Source: Pyrinomonadaceae bacterium
Lineage (GTDB): Bacteria; Acidobacteriota; Blastocatellia; Pyrinomonadales; Pyrinomonadaceae
DNA: 5,020 nt
Assembly: GCA_025937955.1 (NCBI GenBank)
Contig: JAICQI010000492.1
Span: 1 to 5,020, forward strand
Direction of reading: 5' to 3'
Shown: positions 4,040-5,020 of the stretch, piece by piece
Layout: each line of letters begins with the position of its first letter
Position numbering within the stretch: position 1 is the first letter of the stretch
The notes under the pieces: generated by a model
The model's database searches: none
Told to the model about the DNA's origin: nothing
The model's input: only the letters and a program-made list of their open reading frames with translations
Made by a program: the position numbers and the translations under genes

Positions 4040-5020
4040 ATGAACGATCGACTATACATAAATCCTGGGAAGCTTAAGACGTTCGGGGAGCAAGCCGGCT
4101 GCACATTCTCCGTCCTGACAACTCCTGAACTCGAGAGTCATATCCAGATCAACGAGACATCCGCCGCTTACAGCGCCTACATGGTGGTCACCGCATCGTC
4201 AACCGCCGAGGCACATCAGTGCATCGCAGAGAAAATTCCCGATCGATCACACATCCTTGTTGTGATGCCGAGTGTTTACTTCAAATCTCCAGGCCCTGAA
4301 GTACTCGGCCCAAAGAAGAAGTTGGGCGTACTAGCGTGCTTCTCCACCCCGACGGATACTGCCCAGCTGAACCATTTTCTCAGGCAAGCCGAAAAGACCG
4401 ACCCCGAATCGCAAAGACGTTACGCCGAATTTTTTTTTGAAGTCGGGCAAAAGAGCGAATACCTGGAGCTAATAAATGACGAATACGGGACTCGTGCAGT
4501 ATTCCACCACCTCGATGACTCCCTAATGTGGCACGAGCAAGTCGGTCCCCTCGACTGGGGAGAGCAACAGCTACTGCCGTCTGGTGAAATCAGTGTGTTA
4601 CCCGTCGAGGTGTTCGGTCAAGATATCAACCACGCCCTGGACGTTTCGGGGTCGATTGCTGTCAAGGGACTGCCGATTCTACATTCCGGATCGGTCTCGT
4701 TTAAGCGGACAGACCAGTCGCGCATATACGATCAACTTAGCACTCTCTACAACGGAGCAATCCGGCTCGAGTGCGACCACGGATACGTAACTGCAATCGA
4801 TGCTCTCGACGCCGAGGCGCGCGATGCCGCCCGCTACTTCAATATGCTTCGCGAAATCGACTCGCGCTACGGTGTCATCCTGGAGATGGGATTCGGGTGC
4901 AACTTTACACACGAATTAATATATTCGAATTCCGCGATGAACGAGGTGCACGGGAACCCAACTGGTGTTCTCCATCTGGGATTCGGGCTCCTTCCATATA
5001 CCCAATACCACCTCGATATA
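4040..5020 (+). CDS. M29-like metalloprotein B, paralogue of A (3' end outside window)
   Basis: ATG at 4040 lies nine bases after the preceding stop, and the frame is open to the window edge (327 residues). The Shine-Dalgarno is weak (GTGAG at about 4027-4031, over the upstream stop), which suggests translational coupling. The protein aligns along its length with the upstream product. Shared blocks are IPDRSHIL (67-73), HLDDSLMWHEQ (157-167), DWGEQQLLPSGE (172-183), DSRYGVILEMGF (274-285), MNEV (300-303), LHLGFG (311-316) and QYHLD (322-326). Predicted metal ligands E183, E282, H312, H324 and D326 keep nearly the same spacing as E179, E280, H310, H322 and D324 of the first copy. The N-terminal 60 residues differ most, so the two copies may recognise different partners or form a heterodimer. 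A run of nine T bases at 4430-4438 encodes Phe-Phe-Phe (131-133). About 40 residues are probably missing at the C-terminus, judging from the first copy. It is most likely co-transcribed with it. Confidence 0.72.
   Translation, partial: MNDRLYINPGKLKTFGEQAGCTFSVLTTPELESHIQINETSAAYSAYMVVTASSTAEAHQCIAEKIPDRSHILVVMPSVYFKSPGPEVLGPKKKLGVLACFSTPTDTAQLNHFLRQAEKTDPESQRRYAEFFFEVGQKSEYLELINDEYGTRAVFHHLDDSLMWHEQVGPLDWGEQQLLPSGEISVLPVEVFGQDINHALDVSGSIAVKGLPILHSGSVSFKRTDQSRIYDQLSTLYNGAIRLECDHGYVTAIDALDAEARDAARYFNMLREIDSRYGVILEMGFGCNFTHELIYSNSAMNEVHGNPTGVLHLGFGLLPYTQYHLDI

Overview
The window reads as a bacterial chromosome segment of moderate GC content, probably from a Gram-negative soil or environmental lineage. 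Evidence for this is a sigma-54 activator, an eight-cysteine-cluster protein of a kind common in Proteobacteria and Myxococcota, and a long hairpin repeat that from memory resembles intergenic repeats of Acidobacteriota. The phylum cannot be fixed from the sequence alone.

Left part (1-1193). The window opens inside the 3' end of a gene for an eight-cysteine-cluster protein (ends at 192). A minus-strand fragment with two tetratricopeptide repeats (299-574) follows. It stops abruptly beside a 182-bp REPIN/MITE-like inverted repeat (583-764) and looks like a gene remnant. Bases 765-1193 hold no convincing gene, only a candidate extended -10 promoter and a phased set of GTGATC half-sites ahead of the regulator.

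Middle part (1194-2930). A stand-alone sigma-54 enhancer-binding protein (343 aa, GAFTGA loop intact, no sensory domain) ends at 2225 and is closed by a strong 15-bp terminator. Downstream come two CGCG palindromes, then a good -24/-12 (sigma-54) promoter match at 2522-2537. A leader rich in hairpins follows. It contains a 16-codon ORF (2700-2750) with a strong Shine-Dalgarno sequence that can pair in either of two exclusive hairpins. Next come a stable UUCG-capped hairpin without a U-tract and a further hairpin just before the next ribosome binding site.

Right part (2930-5020). Two adjacent paralogous genes, the second cut by the window edge, encode cytosolic proteins of about 366 aa. They resemble the M29 aminopeptidase (aminopeptidase T) fold and appear to keep the metal-ligand set E, E, H, H-x-D, but the active-site loop is shortened.

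Proposed reading (inference): the activator binds the CGCG palindromes and switches on the sigma-54 promoter. The resulting transcript carries a tiny peptide gene and then the pair of M29-like proteins. The layout resembles a minimal peptide-plus-modifying-enzyme (RiPP-like) operon, or a peptide-controlled metabolic operon. The substrate and product are unknown.
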